Assembly (NCBI GenBank): GCA_035548515.1
Contig: DASZSW010000002.1
Span: forward strand, 134,860-198,859
Direction: 5' to 3'
DNA from: DASZQY01 sp035548515
GTDB taxonomy: Bacteria; Pseudomonadota; Alphaproteobacteria; Rhizobiales; Kaistiaceae
Length of the DNA stretch: 64,000 nt
A program made the translations under genes and the position numbers. Every line of letters starts with the position of its first letter. The stretch's first letter is position 1. The notes under the pieces are model-generated. The model did no database searches. It had not been told where the DNA came from and worked only from the letters and a program-made list of their open reading frames with translations. Positions 1 to 7,855 of the stretch are shown here, piece by piece.

Positions 1-1475
1 CACCAGCGCCGCGCGATCCATTGGTCGATGGCGAAAACCGGATCGCGATCGAGGATGGAAAGGGCGAGCGCGGCGTCGAGGAAGCTGACGTGGTTCAGCG
101 CCACGATCATGTGGTGGTCGCCGACCTTGGTGAAATTCTCCAGCCCCCTGGCTTCCAGGCGGTAGAAGACGCGAAAGATGATCGACAACAGGTCGCGCAC
201 AGGGCTGGTCGGCAGGAAGCGGACGATGAGGATGCCGGCGACAAGACAGAGCGCCGAGGTCGCCAGGAACAGCGTCGAGGTTGCGACGCCATAGCCCTGT
301 AGCGTGGCGGTGCCGAGGCTGGCGACGGCCATGAAACCCGCGGCGAGGACGTTGACACCGGCGATGACGCGAGCGCGCTCCGCCGGCTTGCTCCACGCCT
401 GAACGGCGGAAAAGGCCGGCACCACGAACAGGCCGCCGCTGACCGCAACGCCGAAGAAATCGATGGCGGCGCGGATGCCCGCGGGATTGTGGAAGAAGGA
501 CGCGACGTCGATGGCGGCGGCTGGCGCGGCGACACCGATAGTCGAGAAGCCGATGTCCGCCAGGAAGATCGCCATGAGGACGCCGGCAATCGGCGTCGGC
601 ACCAGGACAATGCGCCCGTGCGCAAGCCAGGCGGCGAGCGCGGAGCCGAGGGCCACGCCGACGGAGAAGATGGCCAGGAATACCGTGACGACCTGCTCGG
701 AACCGCCGAGGGTATTCTTCGCGAGCGACGGCATCAGCGCCACGACGACGATGCCGACGCCCCAGAACCACGCGACCATCAGGCTGGTGCGCCAGATGCG
801 GCTGTCGCTCCACGCGTTCCCGAGAAGGCGGGACGTGGAGGCAAGGACATTCGGATCGATGCTGAGGCTTGGGGCAGCTTCGCCGGTCGGCGGGATGAAG
901 CGGCTGCACGCGTAACACAAGGCCGCGAAGCCCAGCACTGCGACAGCGAAGAAAGTGGCGCTGCCGCCGCCCGCGCCACCCAGGCCGGCGACGATCTGGC
1001 CGAGAAGGATGGCGAGGAACGTGGCGCCTTCGACCAGCGCATTGCCGGCCGGCAGCTCCTCGCGCTGCAGGTGGTCGGGCAGGATGCCGTACTTGATCGG
1101 GCCGAACAGTGCGCCGATGACGCCAAACAGCCCGACGGCGGCGAACAGGATTGGCACCGAGCCCAGCGCGAAGCCGACCACGGCGACGGCCGCAGCCCCG
1201 GTCTCGGCGAGCTTCAGGCGCTGCGCGATCAGCGCCTTGTCGTAGCGATCGGCGAGCTCACCGCCGATTCCGGAGAGAAAGAAATACGGGACGATGAAGA
1301 TGGAGCTGGCGAGCGTCACCAGCATGCCGGCATGCGCCGGATCGGAAGCCATGCCGACGCCGAAGAGGATCAGGAAGACGAGCGCATTCTTGAGGAAGTT
1401 ATCGTTGAACGCCGAGAAGAACTGCGTCCAGAACAACGGCGCGAAGCGCCTTGCGGTGATCAGCGAGCGGAACAT
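1..1475 (-). CDS. aas: Aas-like MFS/acyltransferase, N-terminal part (runs off window)
   Basis: Reading the minus strand from the ATG at 1475 gives an uninterrupted frame to base 1, about 491 residues without a stop, so the gene is cut by the window edge. The first 400 or so residues are a multi-pass MFS transporter, starting MFRSLITARRFAPLFWTQFF and including FFLSGIGGELADRYDK. It is followed by a PlsC-type acyltransferase domain with the NHxxxxD catalytic motif (NHVSFLD, N461 to D467). MFS plus PlsC, usually followed by an AMP-ligase domain, is the architecture of lysophospholipid flippase/acyl-[ACP]-phospholipid O-acyltransferase, an inner-membrane phospholipid-repair enzyme. A GGAGGA Shine-Dalgarno precedes the ATG. 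The gene follows a small membrane protein and a promoter with two TetR-type operators. The AMP-ligase part would lie outside the window and is not seen. Confidence 0.8.
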   Translation of the reverse strand, partial: MFRSLITARRFAPLFWTQFFSAFNDNFLKNALVFLILFGVGMASDPAHAGMLVTLASSIFIVPYFFLSGIGGELADRYDKALIAQRLKLAETGAAAVAVVGFALGSVPILFAAVGLFGVIGALFGPIKYGILPDHLQREELPAGNALVEGATFLAILLGQIVAGLGGAGGGSATFFAVAVLGFAALCYACSRFIPPTGEAAPSLSIDPNVLASTSRLLGNAWSDSRIWRTSLMVAWFWGVGIVVVALMPSLAKNTLGGSEQVVTVFLAIFSVGVALGSALAAWLAHGRIVLVPTPIAGVLMAIFLADIGFSTIGVAAPAAAIDVASFFHNPAGIRAAIDFFGVAVSGGLFVVPAFSAVQAWSKPAERARVIAGVNVLAAGFMAVASLGTATLQGYGVATSTLFLATSALCLVAGILIVRFLPTSPVRDLLSIIFRVFYRLEARGLENFTKVGDHHMIVALNHVSFLDAALALSILDRDPVFAIDQWIARRW

Positions 1476-1514
1476 CGTCCTCCTCCGCGGGCTTGTCGTG
1501 CTGCTCGCGCCGAC

Positions 1515-1772
1515 TTAGGCGAGCGGCAGGCTGGCGAGCACGGTGCCGATCGGGCCTGGCACCGCACCGAGGCCGGCGTCGCCGACGATCCGTGATGCAA
1601 ACTCGGCGATCTGCGGATCGGTCATCAGCAGCCACGCAGCGGCGACAGCGCCCAATGCCAGGACAAGACGCACGAGCCGCGGCAGGCCGCCGGGCTCGAC
1701 AGTGCGCGAATTCCTCCCGTTGCGTTCCGATTCCGCCACTCCCAGTGCGCTAACGTCTAGCACGAGTTCCAT
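1515..1772 (-). CDS. Small single-pass membrane protein, first gene of the aas operon
   Basis: The product has 85 residues. I chose the ATG at 1772 because GGAGGA lies 6 bases upstream; a longer frame reaches 1826 but runs into the operator region. One hydrophobic helix is visible at about residues 31-48 (LVRLVLALGAVAAAWLLM), followed by a short Gly/Pro-rich tail. I do not recognise a family. Only 39 bases separate its stop from the Aas-like gene, and both lie behind the same operator-bearing promoter, so cotranscription and a membrane-linked accessory role are inferred. No catalytic motif is visible. Confidence 0.6.
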   Translation of the reverse strand: MELVLDVSALGVAESERNGRNSRTVEPGGLPRLVRLVLALGAVAAAWLLMTDPQIAEFASRIVGDAGLGAVPGPIGTVLASLPLA

Positions 1773-1819
1773 GTCCGGTTCCTCCGTTTTTCCAGATCGG
1801 CGTACCCGCCCGGCCGCCG

Positions 1820-1832
1820 TGAACATCGTTCA
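1820..1832. promoter_or_regulatory. TetR-type operator 1 (TGAAC-N3-GTTCA)
   Basis: Perfect inverted repeat TGAACATCGTTCA. It lies 48 bases upstream of the small membrane protein start, and its centre is 26 bases from that of operator 2. The same palindrome recurs only around the neighbouring repressor and transporter genes, so it is the likely binding site of the TetR protein encoded next door. Confidence 0.65.
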
Positions 1833-1845
1833 TAACGCATGGAAT

Positions 1846-1858
1846 TGAACATCGTTCA
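1846..1858. promoter_or_regulatory. TetR-type operator 2
   Basis: TGAACATCGTTCA, extended to a perfect 6+3+6 palindrome (TTGAAC-ATC-GTTCAA) at 1845-1859. It sits in the divergent promoter between the Aas-like operon and the tetR gene. Confidence 0.65.
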
Positions 1859-2004
1859 AGAAAAAAATGATGTGGTTCGGAGTTCGGAATTTGTGAATGG
1901 GCGCCTGCCGGCAAACAGTTGATGTTGCAGCGGTTTGTGCAATCTTTACGCGCGCGCGAGGTGGTTTGCGCCTTGCCTGGTGCCGACTTCGATGGCATAC
2001 CGGC

Positions 2005-2017
2005 TGAACATCGTTCA
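2005..2017. promoter_or_regulatory. TetR-type operator 3, in front of the repressor gene
   Basis: Third identical copy of TGAACATCGTTCA, ending 20 bases before the GTG start of the tetR gene. That position suits autorepression. Confidence 0.6.
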
Positions 2018-2037
2018 CCGAAAGCGACTCAACGACC

Positions 2038-2703
2038 GTGGCAGCAGCCAGAGAAACCCGGACGGCGAAGGCACCGGCCGTCACGCCGAAAGCAGCGGAA
2101 CGGCGGACTGCGTTGCGCTCGGATCTGATTGCGGCGGCGGAGAAGGTGATCGCTGCGAAGGGCATCGCCGGTCTCAACGCCCGCGACCTCGCAGAGACGG
2201 TCGGCTGTTCGCTTGGTGCGATCTACAACGTCTTTCCGCATCTCGATGCGATCATCTTCGAGGTCAACTCGCGGACGCTGGCGCTGTTCGAGCAGTTCGT
2301 CGCGCGTCGTGCGAAGGCACGCGAAGGCGTCGACCCTGCGGCCGGGTTGATTGCACTGGCAGAGGCGTATCTCGACTTCGCGGTGTCTCACCAGCCGCGC
2401 TGGCGGGCGCTGTTCGATCATCGCGTGTCGAGTGCGGACGGGTTGCCCGATTCCTACCTCGCCGATCAGGCGCGACTGTTCCTGTTGGTCGAGCGGCCGC
2501 TGGCGGCGCTCAGGCCGGACCTTGAGGACAAGCCGCGCATGCTGATGGCGCGCACCATGTTTTCCGCCGTGCACGGGATCGTCAGTCTCAGCCTCGACGA
2601 GAAGCTGAAGTCGCTGCCGGTATCCGTCCTCGGCGATCAGGTGCGGACATTCGTCGGCATCGTTGGGACAGGACTTATCGCCGGGGCGGCCCGCCGACGC
2701 TGA
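2038..2703 (+). CDS. TetR/AcrR-family transcriptional repressor
   Basis: The 221-residue product starts at GTG. An Arg/Lys-rich N-terminus precedes a TetR helix-turn-helix at about residues 28-72, including the typical stretch TVGCSLGAIYNVFPHLDAI. The C-terminal ligand-binding domain (about 90-215) resembles the WHG-type TetR C-terminal domain. The gene is divergent from the Aas-like operon, and its 3' end overlaps the convergent MFS gene by 29 bases. Five copies of TGAAC-N3-GTTCA lie in its own promoter, the aas promoter and the MFS promoter, so I infer that it represses all three. The inducing ligand is unknown; a fatty acid, acyl-CoA or exported solute would fit. A later start is possible, because the first 20 residues are low-complexity. 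Confidence 0.85.
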   Translation: MAAARETRTAKAPAVTPKAAERRTALRSDLIAAAEKVIAAKGIAGLNARDLAETVGCSLGAIYNVFPHLDAIIFEVNSRTLALFEQFVARRAKAREGVDPAAGLIALAEAYLDFAVSHQPRWRALFDHRVSSADGLPDSYLADQARLFLLVERPLAALRPDLEDKPRMLMARTMFSAVHGIVSLSLDEKLKSLPVSVLGDQVRTFVGIVGTGLIAGAARRR

Positions 2704-3985
2704 CGTTGCGGATCAGGACCGTTCCCAGCACGAAGTAAACGCAGGCAAGACCCAGCAGCACCGTGTAGCCGAGCGTCGGCTGATCGTTGCTCCGGCCGAC
2801 GGCCTGGAAATTGTCCAGCAGGAATCCGCCGATAGGCGTGGCCAGCACCTGCGGCGCGGTGAACGCGACGTGCCACACCCCCATGTCCTTGGCGTAGTCG
2901 TCCTCGCTCGGCAGCACGTCGGCGGCAAGCGCCCAATCGACCGCTTGATACGCGCCGAAGCCGACGCCGAACACGATGCCCATCAGCACGACGAGCTCAA
3001 ATCGGCCGGAGAAGATGAGCGTCGCGACGACCACGGTCTGCAAGGCGCCCGAAACATAGACGATGCGCTTGCGGCCGTGACGATCGGAGAGCCTGCCGGC
3101 GACGAGCGAACTGGCGACGGCGCCGACAAGCAGCGCCAGGATGAAGGAGGACGTCGCGGCCGGCGCATTGTCGGCGAGCGGGAAGCCGAAGAACGTGTAC
3201 GGATAGTTCGCGGCGCCGCCGGCCACGACGTCGCGCATGTAAAACTGCAGGAACTCCTGCACCGTAAACAGGCCGAGCGTCATCAGCAGGCGTGTCCAGA
3301 AGACCCACGCGAAGTCGCGCGATTTGAATGGCGCCAGCAGGCCGCGGACGAATTCGCTGGCGCGGAAGAGTGGGACGGCGGGCGGGTCCGGCTCCTTCAC
3401 GGTGAGCACGGTGCCGAGCATGCCGATCACCATGATCGCGGCCAGGCCGAGATAGGCGCCGCGCGTGCCACCGATGTGCGGCAGCGCCAGTCCCGTGATG
3501 CCGCCGACAAATGAACCGAGCATCAGCATCAGGCCGAGCCAGCCGCTGGCGGAGCCGCGTTGCTCTGCCGGGACGACATCCGGGATCAGCGCGGAGTAGG
3601 GCGCTGTCGCGACGTTGGAGAACAGTTCGATCCAGATGAAGGCGGCGATGTAGAGCGGCAGCGCGGACGGTTCGCTCGGGATAAAGGCGAGCGCCGCCAA
3701 TCCGACGACGTTGCCGATCGTGCCGACGACGAGGAACGGCTTGCGCCTGCCCCACCGCGTGCGCACGCGATCGCTCCACGCGCCGAACAGCGGCGCGACG
3801 ACCATCGAGACGAGGGCGCCAGCCAGGAGGATCTGGCCGAGCGTCGTGCCCTTGAAAGCATGGCCGCCGATTGCTTCGGCCTGCAGCGGCAGCAAGGTGA
3901 TGAGAATCGCGGCCCAGTGCGCGTTGGTGGCAAACCAGTAGAGGCTGAGACTCGCCTGGCGAAACGCGCTGAGCTGCCGCCGCAT
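2675..3985 (-). CDS. MFS transporter, GPH/SLC45-like sugar or glycoside:cation symporter type
   Basis: The product has 436 residues with about twelve hydrophobic segments. The ATG at 3985 is preferred because GGAGGA lies 8 bases upstream; an upstream GTG at 4009 falls inside an operator. Characteristic motifs are GAWSDRVRTRWGRRKPFLVVG after the second helix and GRLSDRHGRKRIVYVSG in the second half, both variants of the MFS loop motif. The overall pattern resembles glycoside-pentoside-hexuronide or SLC45-type transporters, but the substrate cannot be read from sequence. Two TGAAC-N3-GTTCA operators lie immediately upstream, so it is probably controlled by the adjacent TetR protein. Its 3' end overlaps the convergent tetR gene. 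Confidence 0.8.
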   Translation of the reverse strand: MRRQLSAFRQASLSLYWFATNAHWAAILITLLPLQAEAIGGHAFKGTTLGQILLAGALVSMVVAPLFGAWSDRVRTRWGRRKPFLVVGTIGNVVGLAALAFIPSEPSALPLYIAAFIWIELFSNVATAPYSALIPDVVPAEQRGSASGWLGLMLMLGSFVGGITGLALPHIGGTRGAYLGLAAIMVIGMLGTVLTVKEPDPPAVPLFRASEFVRGLLAPFKSRDFAWVFWTRLLMTLGLFTVQEFLQFYMRDVVAGGAANYPYTFFGFPLADNAPAATSSFILALLVGAVASSLVAGRLSDRHGRKRIVYVSGALQTVVVATLIFSGRFELVVLMGIVFGVGFGAYQAVDWALAADVLPSEDDYAKDMGVWHVAFTAPQVLATPIGGFLLDNFQAVGRSNDQPTLGYTVLLGLACVYFVLGTVLIRNVSVGGPPRR

Positions 3986-4002
3986 AAAATCACTCCTCCA
4001 TT

Positions 4003-4015
4003 TGAACACGGTTCA
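4003..4015. promoter_or_regulatory. TetR-type operator 4, MFS promoter
   Basis: TGAACACGGTTCA, 18 bases upstream of the MFS start codon. The arms are identical to operators 1-3 and only the three-base centre differs, as expected for a symmetric protein site. Confidence 0.65.
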
Positions 4016-4026
4016 TAGCACGGGCA

Positions 4027-4039
4027 TGAACAATGTTCA
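4027..4039. promoter_or_regulatory. TetR-type operator 5, MFS promoter
   Basis: TGAACAATGTTCA, centred 24 bases from operator 4. This pairing is close to the 26-base pairing of operators 1 and 2, so both target promoters carry a tandem pair. Confidence 0.65.
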
Positions 4040-4058
4040 ATAAAGAGGGCGATCTGAC

Positions 4059-4700
4059 CTAATGGTAGATGAAGCTCCACATCCAGCGGCCGACGCGCGC
4101 CAGCATGTCGGCGACCAGAAATAGCGCCGCGGTGATGGCGACGGCGCCCGCGAGTCCTGCGGCGATCAGCACGCCGTCGCGATGGATGATGCCGAGCGCC
4201 ACCGCGGCCAGGCAAATGGCGGGTGGCGCGTTCACCAGCGGCAGCGGCAGCCAGAGAATAAAGGAGAGATAGAGGCACAGGATGCCCATCGGCCGTTCCT
4301 CGCGGACGAAGAAGGCCCAGCGTGGCCGCGACACCTTCTCCAGCCATCCGAGGATCGGGCCGATGTATTTCGAGATGGCGACAAACACCTGGCGCGGGAT
4401 CTTCAGGTTGAGGACGCGCTGCGGCAGGTTCGCGGCTTCGCCGAAGATGGCGAGATGCGCGGAGATAATAAGCAGGGGGATTCCGAGGATCCCGGACGCG
4501 CTCGGCAGCGGCAGCGGCAGCGTCTCGGGCAGCACGAACAGGAACAGCGCGATGCCGTGGACACGGGAGCCCGCCGCAGCGACCACTTCGCCAAAAGGGA
4601 TGTGTGCCTCAGGCCGCGCAGCAAGCGCGCGCAGGATGTCCGAGGCGCTGTCGATGGGCTCCTCGGCCGGTGCTGGCGTTGCGGTCACTGGCTGATCCAC
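4059..4700 (-). CDS. ExoD-family exopolysaccharide synthesis membrane protein
   Basis: The product has 213 residues from a GTG at 4700. The open frame extends to 4856, but that extension covers the promoter and start of the divergent gene at 4831 and lacks family similarity. The ExoD pattern is clear: a short helical N-terminus (DILRALAARPEAHIPFGEVV), then hydrophobic segments containing ALFLFVLPETLPLPLPSASG and a long RPRWAFFVREERPMG loop. ExoD proteins are inner-membrane proteins first linked to exopolysaccharide production and alkali tolerance in rhizobia; their biochemical role is unresolved. It is followed after 73 bases by the MFS gene in the same direction, but the MFS operators lie in that gap, so the two are probably regulated separately. 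Confidence 0.8.
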   Translation of the reverse strand: MDQPVTATPAPAEEPIDSASDILRALAARPEAHIPFGEVVAAAGSRVHGIALFLFVLPETLPLPLPSASGILGIPLLIISAHLAIFGEAANLPQRVLNLKIPRQVFVAISKYIGPILGWLEKVSRPRWAFFVREERPMGILCLYLSFILWLPLPLVNAPPAICLAAVALGIIHRDGVLIAAGLAGAVAITAALFLVADMLARVGRWMWSFIYH

Positions 4701-4830
4701 GTCCCCGACTCCCGGCGCGAGTAGAACCCGGCGCGTGGCGCAGCGCAATCCACTGTTGAACCGCGACCCCTGCGGCATTGACCGCGGCCGGCTTCGCGCC
4801 CCAAGGTTCGGGAAAACCGGGGAGGGGAGC

Positions 4831-5700
4831 ATGATCAGGCTCGGCGGCAACGGCATTGCGGGTGGCGACGGCGATCCATTCGCCTACGCCAAGGCCCACC
4901 GCGCGTACGGCTACGGTGCCGCCTACTGTCCGCCCGCGTCGATCAACGACACGAAGCGCCTCGCCGATATCGAGAAGGCGTTTGCGGCGGAGAACGTCAC
5001 GATCGCCGAGGTCGGCATCTGGCGCAATCTCGTCACGCGCGATGCGGCGGTGCGCAAGGCGCATCGCGAGATCGCAGTCGAGAAGCTGGCGATCGCCGAT
5101 GCGGTCGGCGCTAAATGCGCGGTGAGCTACATCGGCTCGTACGAGCCGGGCTCGGACTACGGGCCGAATGCGCACAATCTTTCCGGCGAGGCATTCGACG
5201 ATGCGGTCGAGGCGGCGCGCTATCTGATCGACACGGTGAAGCCGAAGCGTGCAAAGTTCGCGCTCGAGATGGAGCAGTACAGTCTGCCCGACTCCGTCGA
5301 CATGTACGTGAAGCTGATCAAGGCGGTGGATCGTCCGGCGTTCGCCTGTCACGTCGATCCGGTGAATCTGGTGATGACCCCGCGCGTCTACTTCAACACC
5401 GACGTGCTACTGCGGGAGATATTCGACAAGCTAGGGCCGTGGATCGTGTCGTGCCACGCCAAGGACATCATCCTTTACCATCAGGCGGCGCTGCACTTCG
5501 ACGAGATCATCATAGGCAAGGGCACGATGGACTACCGCGTGTTCCTCGCGTGCCTCGACAAGCTGGGGCGCGAAGTGCCGCTGATGATGGAGCACCTGAG
5601 CGATCCCGAGTACGCCGTCGCGCGGGATGAAATCTTCAAGGTTGGCGACGCGATCGGCATCGGCTTCGTCAACCGCCGCGTCGGGGCGATGGCGCGCTAA
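4831..5700 (+). CDS. Sugar phosphate isomerase/epimerase-type TIM barrel
   Basis: The product has 289 residues. The ATG at 4831 was chosen because GGAGGGGA lies directly upstream. Motifs of the xylose-isomerase-like/AP-endonuclease-2 TIM-barrel superfamily are visible: a metal-binding Glu in KFALEMEQY, His/Asp in FACHVDPVNL, and SCHAKDIILY, with a late Glu in PLMMEHLSD. Members isomerise or epimerise sugars, inositols or hydroxy acids with a divalent metal. The substrate is not evident. The gene is divergent from exoD and its stop overlaps the convergent methyltransferase by 4 bases. A cytoplasmic role in carbohydrate catabolism is the simplest reading, given the many sugar genes elsewhere in the window. 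Confidence 0.75.
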   Translation: MIRLGGNGIAGGDGDPFAYAKAHRAYGYGAAYCPPASINDTKRLADIEKAFAAENVTIAEVGIWRNLVTRDAAVRKAHREIAVEKLAIADAVGAKCAVSYIGSYEPGSDYGPNAHNLSGEAFDDAVEAARYLIDTVKPKRAKFALEMEQYSLPDSVDMYVKLIKAVDRPAFACHVDPVNLVMTPRVYFNTDVLLREIFDKLGPWIVSCHAKDIILYHQAALHFDEIIIGKGTMDYRVFLACLDKLGREVPLMMEHLSDPEYAVARDEIFKVGDAIGIGFVNRRVGAMAR

Positions 5701-6521
5701 GCCTTGGTTGCCCAGGCGCCGATGAGGCGCGGCATCAGGATGCAGTGATCGCCGGCGAGCGAGGCTTCGCGGAGTCGCGCGGCCAGTGTGTCGATGCCGA
5801 TCTCGCTGCTGGTTGCGATGCCCAGCCGGTCCATCGCCGGCATGAGGCTGGCGACTGTCTGTGCCGCGAAGCCATAGGCGGCGGCGTTGGCGCCGCTCTC
5901 GATCCGCGTCGTGCCGGAAAGGTTGGGCGCGAGGCCGGCGGCGCGGAAGGCGGCGTACAGTCCGGAGCCCATGTTCGGCTCGACGCCGACGTGACGATAG
6001 GTGGCCGTGATCCAGTCGATGCATTGACTGAGGAGCGGCAGCTGCGGAATCGCGCCTGCCTGGTCGATGTCCATCTCGAGGAAGGCGACCGCACCGCCGG
6101 GATTGAGAAACGTCGTCAGCCGTTTCAGCACGCCGACGGGATCGGCGACATGCATCAGGATGAAGCGCCCGATGGCGGCATCGAACTTCGTCGTCGGGTC
6201 GTAAGCGAAGATGTCGGCCTCTTCGAAACCGAGCGAGGCGTGGCCGGCGTGCTCGGCGCGGGCACGGGCAACCGAGAGGGCCTGACTGGCGCGGTCGATG
6301 CCGAGGACCGAGCCTTCGGGTCCGACCATCTCGGCGGCGATCATCGCCACGTCGCCGACGCCGCAGCCGACGTCGAGCACCTTCATTCCGGGCTTCAGTC
6401 CGGCGCGGCTGAGCAGCGCTCGGGTCTCCTGGGCGAACAGCTGGCTCTGATGTTCGAGGCGGTCGAGCTCCTGGGCCGAATGTCCGAGCACATACTCAAC
6501 CGTTCCACCGTTCGCGCGCAT
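5697..6521 (-). CDS. Class I SAM-dependent methyltransferase
   Basis: The product has 274 residues from the ATG at 6521. A GTG at 6548 would add nine residues, and neither start has a strong ribosome site. The SAM-binding motif I is VLDVGCGVGDVA, followed by the acidic motif II end (GSVLGIDRA) and the DIFAYDP segment, so the Rossmann fold occupies about residues 30-160. The C-terminal third is not distinctive. The acceptor substrate is unknown; the layout resembles ubiquinone/menaquinone-type and small-molecule methyltransferases. It converges on the TIM-barrel gene with a 4-base overlap. Confidence 0.75.
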   Translation of the reverse strand: MRANGGTVEYVLGHSAQELDRLEHQSQLFAQETRALLSRAGLKPGMKVLDVGCGVGDVAMIAAEMVGPEGSVLGIDRASQALSVARARAEHAGHASLGFEEADIFAYDPTTKFDAAIGRFILMHVADPVGVLKRLTTFLNPGGAVAFLEMDIDQAGAIPQLPLLSQCIDWITATYRHVGVEPNMGSGLYAAFRAAGLAPNLSGTTRIESGANAAAYGFAAQTVASLMPAMDRLGIATSSEIGIDTLAARLREASLAGDHCILMPRLIGAWATKA

Positions 6522-6774
6522 AGGCCAACTGCTAGTTGAATCACCCACCCGCCTACGTATTACTTGCAGAGCATAGGCGATGACAAGGAAGCCCTTCCCC
6601 CGTTCTGTTTTGGGCGGTCCTGCGGTTAGCGAGTCGTTACGCGACCCGCTCGAAGACGAGGCATCGCTGCTTAAACATTAGGAAGGCAATTGCCCTTATC
6701 TTTCGCGTCGGAAATCTGTGTCCTGGCGAAGCCATGTACGGATCGCCAACGCAGAGGGCGAGGGAGTTCGCGTA

Positions 6775-7641
6775 ATGAGTGCCAATAAGATCATCAAGAC
6801 CAGCCACGCCGACATCGCGATCAGCGAGACTTCGGGCAAGGGGCTGCCGGTGCTCTTTATCCACGGAAATTCCAGCTGCAAGGAAGTCTTCCGCAGCCAG
6901 CTGGAAAGCCCGCTCGGCGAAACATACCGCCTCATCGCCATGGATTTGCCCGGGCAGGGCGCTTCCAGCGACGCCTTTGATCCGGCGCGCACGTACTCGA
7001 TCCCGGGTTTTGCCGATGCAGCGATGGAGCTGCTCGAACGGCTCGGCGTCGAACGCGCAGCGGTGGTCGGCTGGTCGCTCGGCGGCCATGTCGCCATCGA
7101 GATGAGCGCGCGCTATTCCGGAATGGTGGGCCTGCTTGTCGCCGGCGCTCCGCCGGTGAGCGCGACGATGGAGTCGATCGGCTCGGGCTTCAAGCCGAAC
7201 CCGTTGGTTGGCCTTATCGGCAAGGAAGTATTCTCCGACGAGGAGGCTGAAGCGTTTGGCCAGGGCACTTACGGTGCGCTGTTCGACGACAAGCTGCGCG
7301 CCGCGATCAAGCGTGCCGACGGACGGCTGCGCCGCATGACCTTCGAGAATCTCCTCGGCGGCGGGCCGGCTGACCAGAAGCAGGCGGCCGAGCAGGCGTC
7401 CATGCCTATCGCCTTCGTCAACGGCGCCGACGATCCGTTCGTCAACCTCGATTACGTCGGCGGTCTCAGCTACCGCAGCCTGTGGGATCAGCACTGCTAC
7501 GTGCTGCGCGGTGTCGGCCATGTAGCGTTCATGCAGGCGCCCGAGGTGTTCAATCCGATCCTGACGCGTTTCCTCGCCGACATGCAGAAGCGGCTAGCAA
7601 TGCCCGACACGCGCAAGGCATCCAAGATCGTCGCGGCCTGA
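6775..7641 (+). CDS. Alpha/beta-fold hydrolase
   Basis: The product has 288 residues. I chose the ATG at 6775, behind GAGGGAG, over a longer frame beginning at 6718. The features are an oxyanion-hole motif HGNSS at about residue 30, a nucleophile elbow GWSLGGH with Ser101, an acid in GADDPF and the catalytic His in GVGHVAF. This is the canonical esterase/hydrolase/haloperoxidase-type fold without a signal peptide, so it is cytoplasmic. The substrate cannot be inferred. A distinct upstream gap of about 250 bases separates it from the divergent methyltransferase, so it probably has its own promoter. Confidence 0.8.
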   Translation: MSANKIIKTSHADIAISETSGKGLPVLFIHGNSSCKEVFRSQLESPLGETYRLIAMDLPGQGASSDAFDPARTYSIPGFADAAMELLERLGVERAAVVGWSLGGHVAIEMSARYSGMVGLLVAGAPPVSATMESIGSGFKPNPLVGLIGKEVFSDEEAEAFGQGTYGALFDDKLRAAIKRADGRLRRMTFENLLGGGPADQKQAAEQASMPIAFVNGADDPFVNLDYVGGLSYRSLWDQHCYVLRGVGHVAFMQAPEVFNPILTRFLADMQKRLAMPDTRKASKIVAA

Positions 7642-7713
7642 GCCGGACATCCGATCGCGCTTCCTGCGAAACTGCGGGTAAGGCTAACGCTCCGTTACCT
7701 CCAGCGCTGACGG

Positions 7714-7729
7714 GCGCGGAAAACCGCGC
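7714..7729 (+). terminator. GC hairpin after the hydrolase gene, weak terminator candidate
   Basis: GCGCGG, AAAA loop, CCGCGC, about 70 bases after the hydrolase stop. There is no adjacent U-tract; the nearest T-run is about 30 bases on. It may slow or end transcription, but this is weakly supported. Confidence 0.25.
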
Positions 7730-7855
7730 GATATCGACGTGGGCTCACCCCATTTCGATATTTTTGGCCCACTTGTTTCAAACGCTTGAAGAGAATTTTT
7801 AGAGAAATAGGCGAGGGTTCGGCCCATCGATTTCTTGCGTTTACATCGGTCCCAG

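Noticed and set aside
489..1595. Open plus-strand frame of 368 codons
   Set aside because: It is composed of Arg/Glu/Asp-rich, low-complexity sequence antiphase to the MFS/PlsC gene, whose membrane helices and NHxxxxD motif are on the minus strand.
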